A stretch of 35,178 nt of DNA, taken from NCBI GenBank assembly GCA_023443925.1, contig JAEZSL010000232.1, positions 1 to 35,178 on the forward strand, in the 5' to 3' direction. Positions 34,503 to 35,178 of the stretch are shown piece by piece. This DNA comes from Bacillota bacterium (GTDB lineage Bacteria; Bacillota_A; Clostridia; Lachnospirales; Lachnospiraceae). Positions within the stretch are counted from its first letter, which is position 1; every line of letters begins with the position of its first letter. The position numbers and the translations under genes were made by a program. The notes under the pieces were generated by a model that saw only the letters and a program-made list of their open reading frames with translations, was not told the origin of the DNA and did no database searches.

Positions 34503-35178
34503 ATGACAAAACAGGAGTTTGAGAATTATAAGGAAAAAGCAAAAACATATCCGTATCATTCCTTTGAATATCTGGAATATGCGCATGTGGCGGATTTTAA
34601 ATTAATGCAAAACGACGGGGATTTACTGCTCATTTACGGCGAGGACCCGGAAAATGAAATAAATACTGTTTATTGGGCGGCCAGTGATTTAAGACTGCTC
34701 CCGGAGGCTGTAAGAAGTCTGGGACATAATATATTAGTGAAGTTTATTCCCCCGGACTTTAAAGCCTATTTTGCGGAACAGGGATTTTCTGATTATGCTG
34801 TGTTCCGGGATTATGTAATGGAGGATATCGGGGCTGCAGACAGCCTTTCAGGGTGCTCTTTACTGGAGAAAGAAGAATACGGGCAGGCTTCCTTTGTAAC
34901 CTGTGAGGTTAAAAATCAAAGCCGGGGCTTCCACGGCGAAACCAAAGCATGGGTGGAGAGCTGGATTAAGGGGGAAGACCCGGATGCTATGGCCTGTGAT
35001 GGTATAAGGGATTGCAATATTTTAGTAAATCGGGAGGGTAAAACTGTGACAGGAGTAGCCTGTGTGGGCATTTACGGCGATGAAAGCAAAAAAGGGCCGG
35101 TTTTGTGGCTTCGGGAAATTGCAGTTTTACCCCAGGAACAGGGAAAAGGCATAGGAAAGAAGTTGATTTTACAAAGCT
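34503..35178 (+). CDS. GNAT family N-acetyltransferase (3' end outside window)
   Basis: The frame is open to the last base; 225 residues are visible. Residues about 1-120 form a non-canonical N-terminal half. The GNAT domain is at about 130 onward, with VTGVACVGIYGD, then LWLREIAVLPQEQGKGIGKKLIL, which holds a textbook acetyl-CoA pyrophosphate-binding motif (QEQGKGIG) close to the window edge. Start ATG 34503 has AGAGGAG upstream, 11 bases after the previous stop. With the gene before it this makes a tandem pair of acetyltransferases downstream of a LytTR regulator. The substrate is unknown; relatives modify small amines, antibiotics or protein N-termini. Confidence 0.88.
   Translation, partial: MTKQEFENYKEKAKTYPYHSFEYLEYAHVADFKLMQNDGDLLLIYGEDPENEINTVYWAASDLRLLPEAVRSLGHNILVKFIPPDFKAYFAEQGFSDYAVFRDYVMEDIGAADSLSGCSLLEKEEYGQASFVTCEVKNQSRGFHGETKAWVESWIKGEDPDAMACDGIRDCNILVNREGKTVTGVACVGIYGDESKKGPVLWLREIAVLPQEQGKGIGKKLILQS

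Overview
The window looks like chromosomal DNA of a low-GC, anaerobic, flagellated Gram-positive bacterium of the Clostridia, most probably Lachnospiraceae. The signs are strong GGAGG-type ribosome binding sites, sigma-A style TTGACA/TATAAT promoters, intrinsic terminators after most transcription units, a Lachnospiraceae-type flagellin, a ChvE/GguA/GguB (multiple monosaccharide) transporter, and BspA-like leucine-rich surface proteins. No rRNA, tRNA, CRISPR array, transposase, integrase or phage gene was seen. The species assignment is an inference from gene content and style.

Layout. 1-939 is the 3' part of ahpF (peroxide defence). 1254-2090 is a stand-alone putative SAM methyltransferase. 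2411-7928 is a three-gene module: two ABC half-transporters, each with a PH/GRAM-like N-terminal domain and a four-cysteine zinc ribbon ahead of the membrane part, flanking a DUF1854 protein. It ends in a convergent intergenic region with a long hairpin and a block of 20-bp tandem repeats. 8273-10607 (minus strand) carries a DeoR-type regulator and an orphan RbsA/MglA-like sugar ATPase. Divergent to it is the complete sugar importer chvE-gguA-gguB (11020-14923), whose promoter is followed directly by three 10-bp repeats, a likely operator. A 740-residue flagellin (15186-17408, minus) lies convergent to gguB.

The second half starts with a 576-bp AT-rich non-coding stretch (tandem repeats and a sigma-D-like promoter). 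It leads into an unusual gene: a staygreen (Mg-dechelatase family) domain fused to a VCBS/FG-GAP-like domain (17985-19199). Next come a large secreted LRR/Ig-like/Fn3 protein (19438-22356), a small lipoprotein, an AraC-GyrI regulator and an FMN-dependent alpha-hydroxy-acid-oxidase-like enzyme with a non-canonical active site. A two-component system plus ABC/FtsX exporter (25520-30768) follows, with two secreted proteins behind it: a small Tyr-rich one and a PPC-like repeat protein. The window closes with a LytTR regulator whose receiver domain has lost its phospho-acceptor, followed by two GNAT acetyltransferase genes, the last cut by the window end.

How the genes work together. The DeoR regulator, orphan ATPase and ChvE-GguAB importer form one sugar-uptake locus with a shared divergent control region. 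The sensor kinase, regulator, ABC ATPase and FtsX permease form a sense-and-export or cell-envelope-stress unit. The two half-transporters and DUF1854 protein probably make one heterodimeric transporter with an accessory subunit. The most unusual items are the staygreen-VCBS fusion, the zinc-ribbon ABC/DUF1854 module with its hexapeptide repeat, and the degenerate LytTR receiver.
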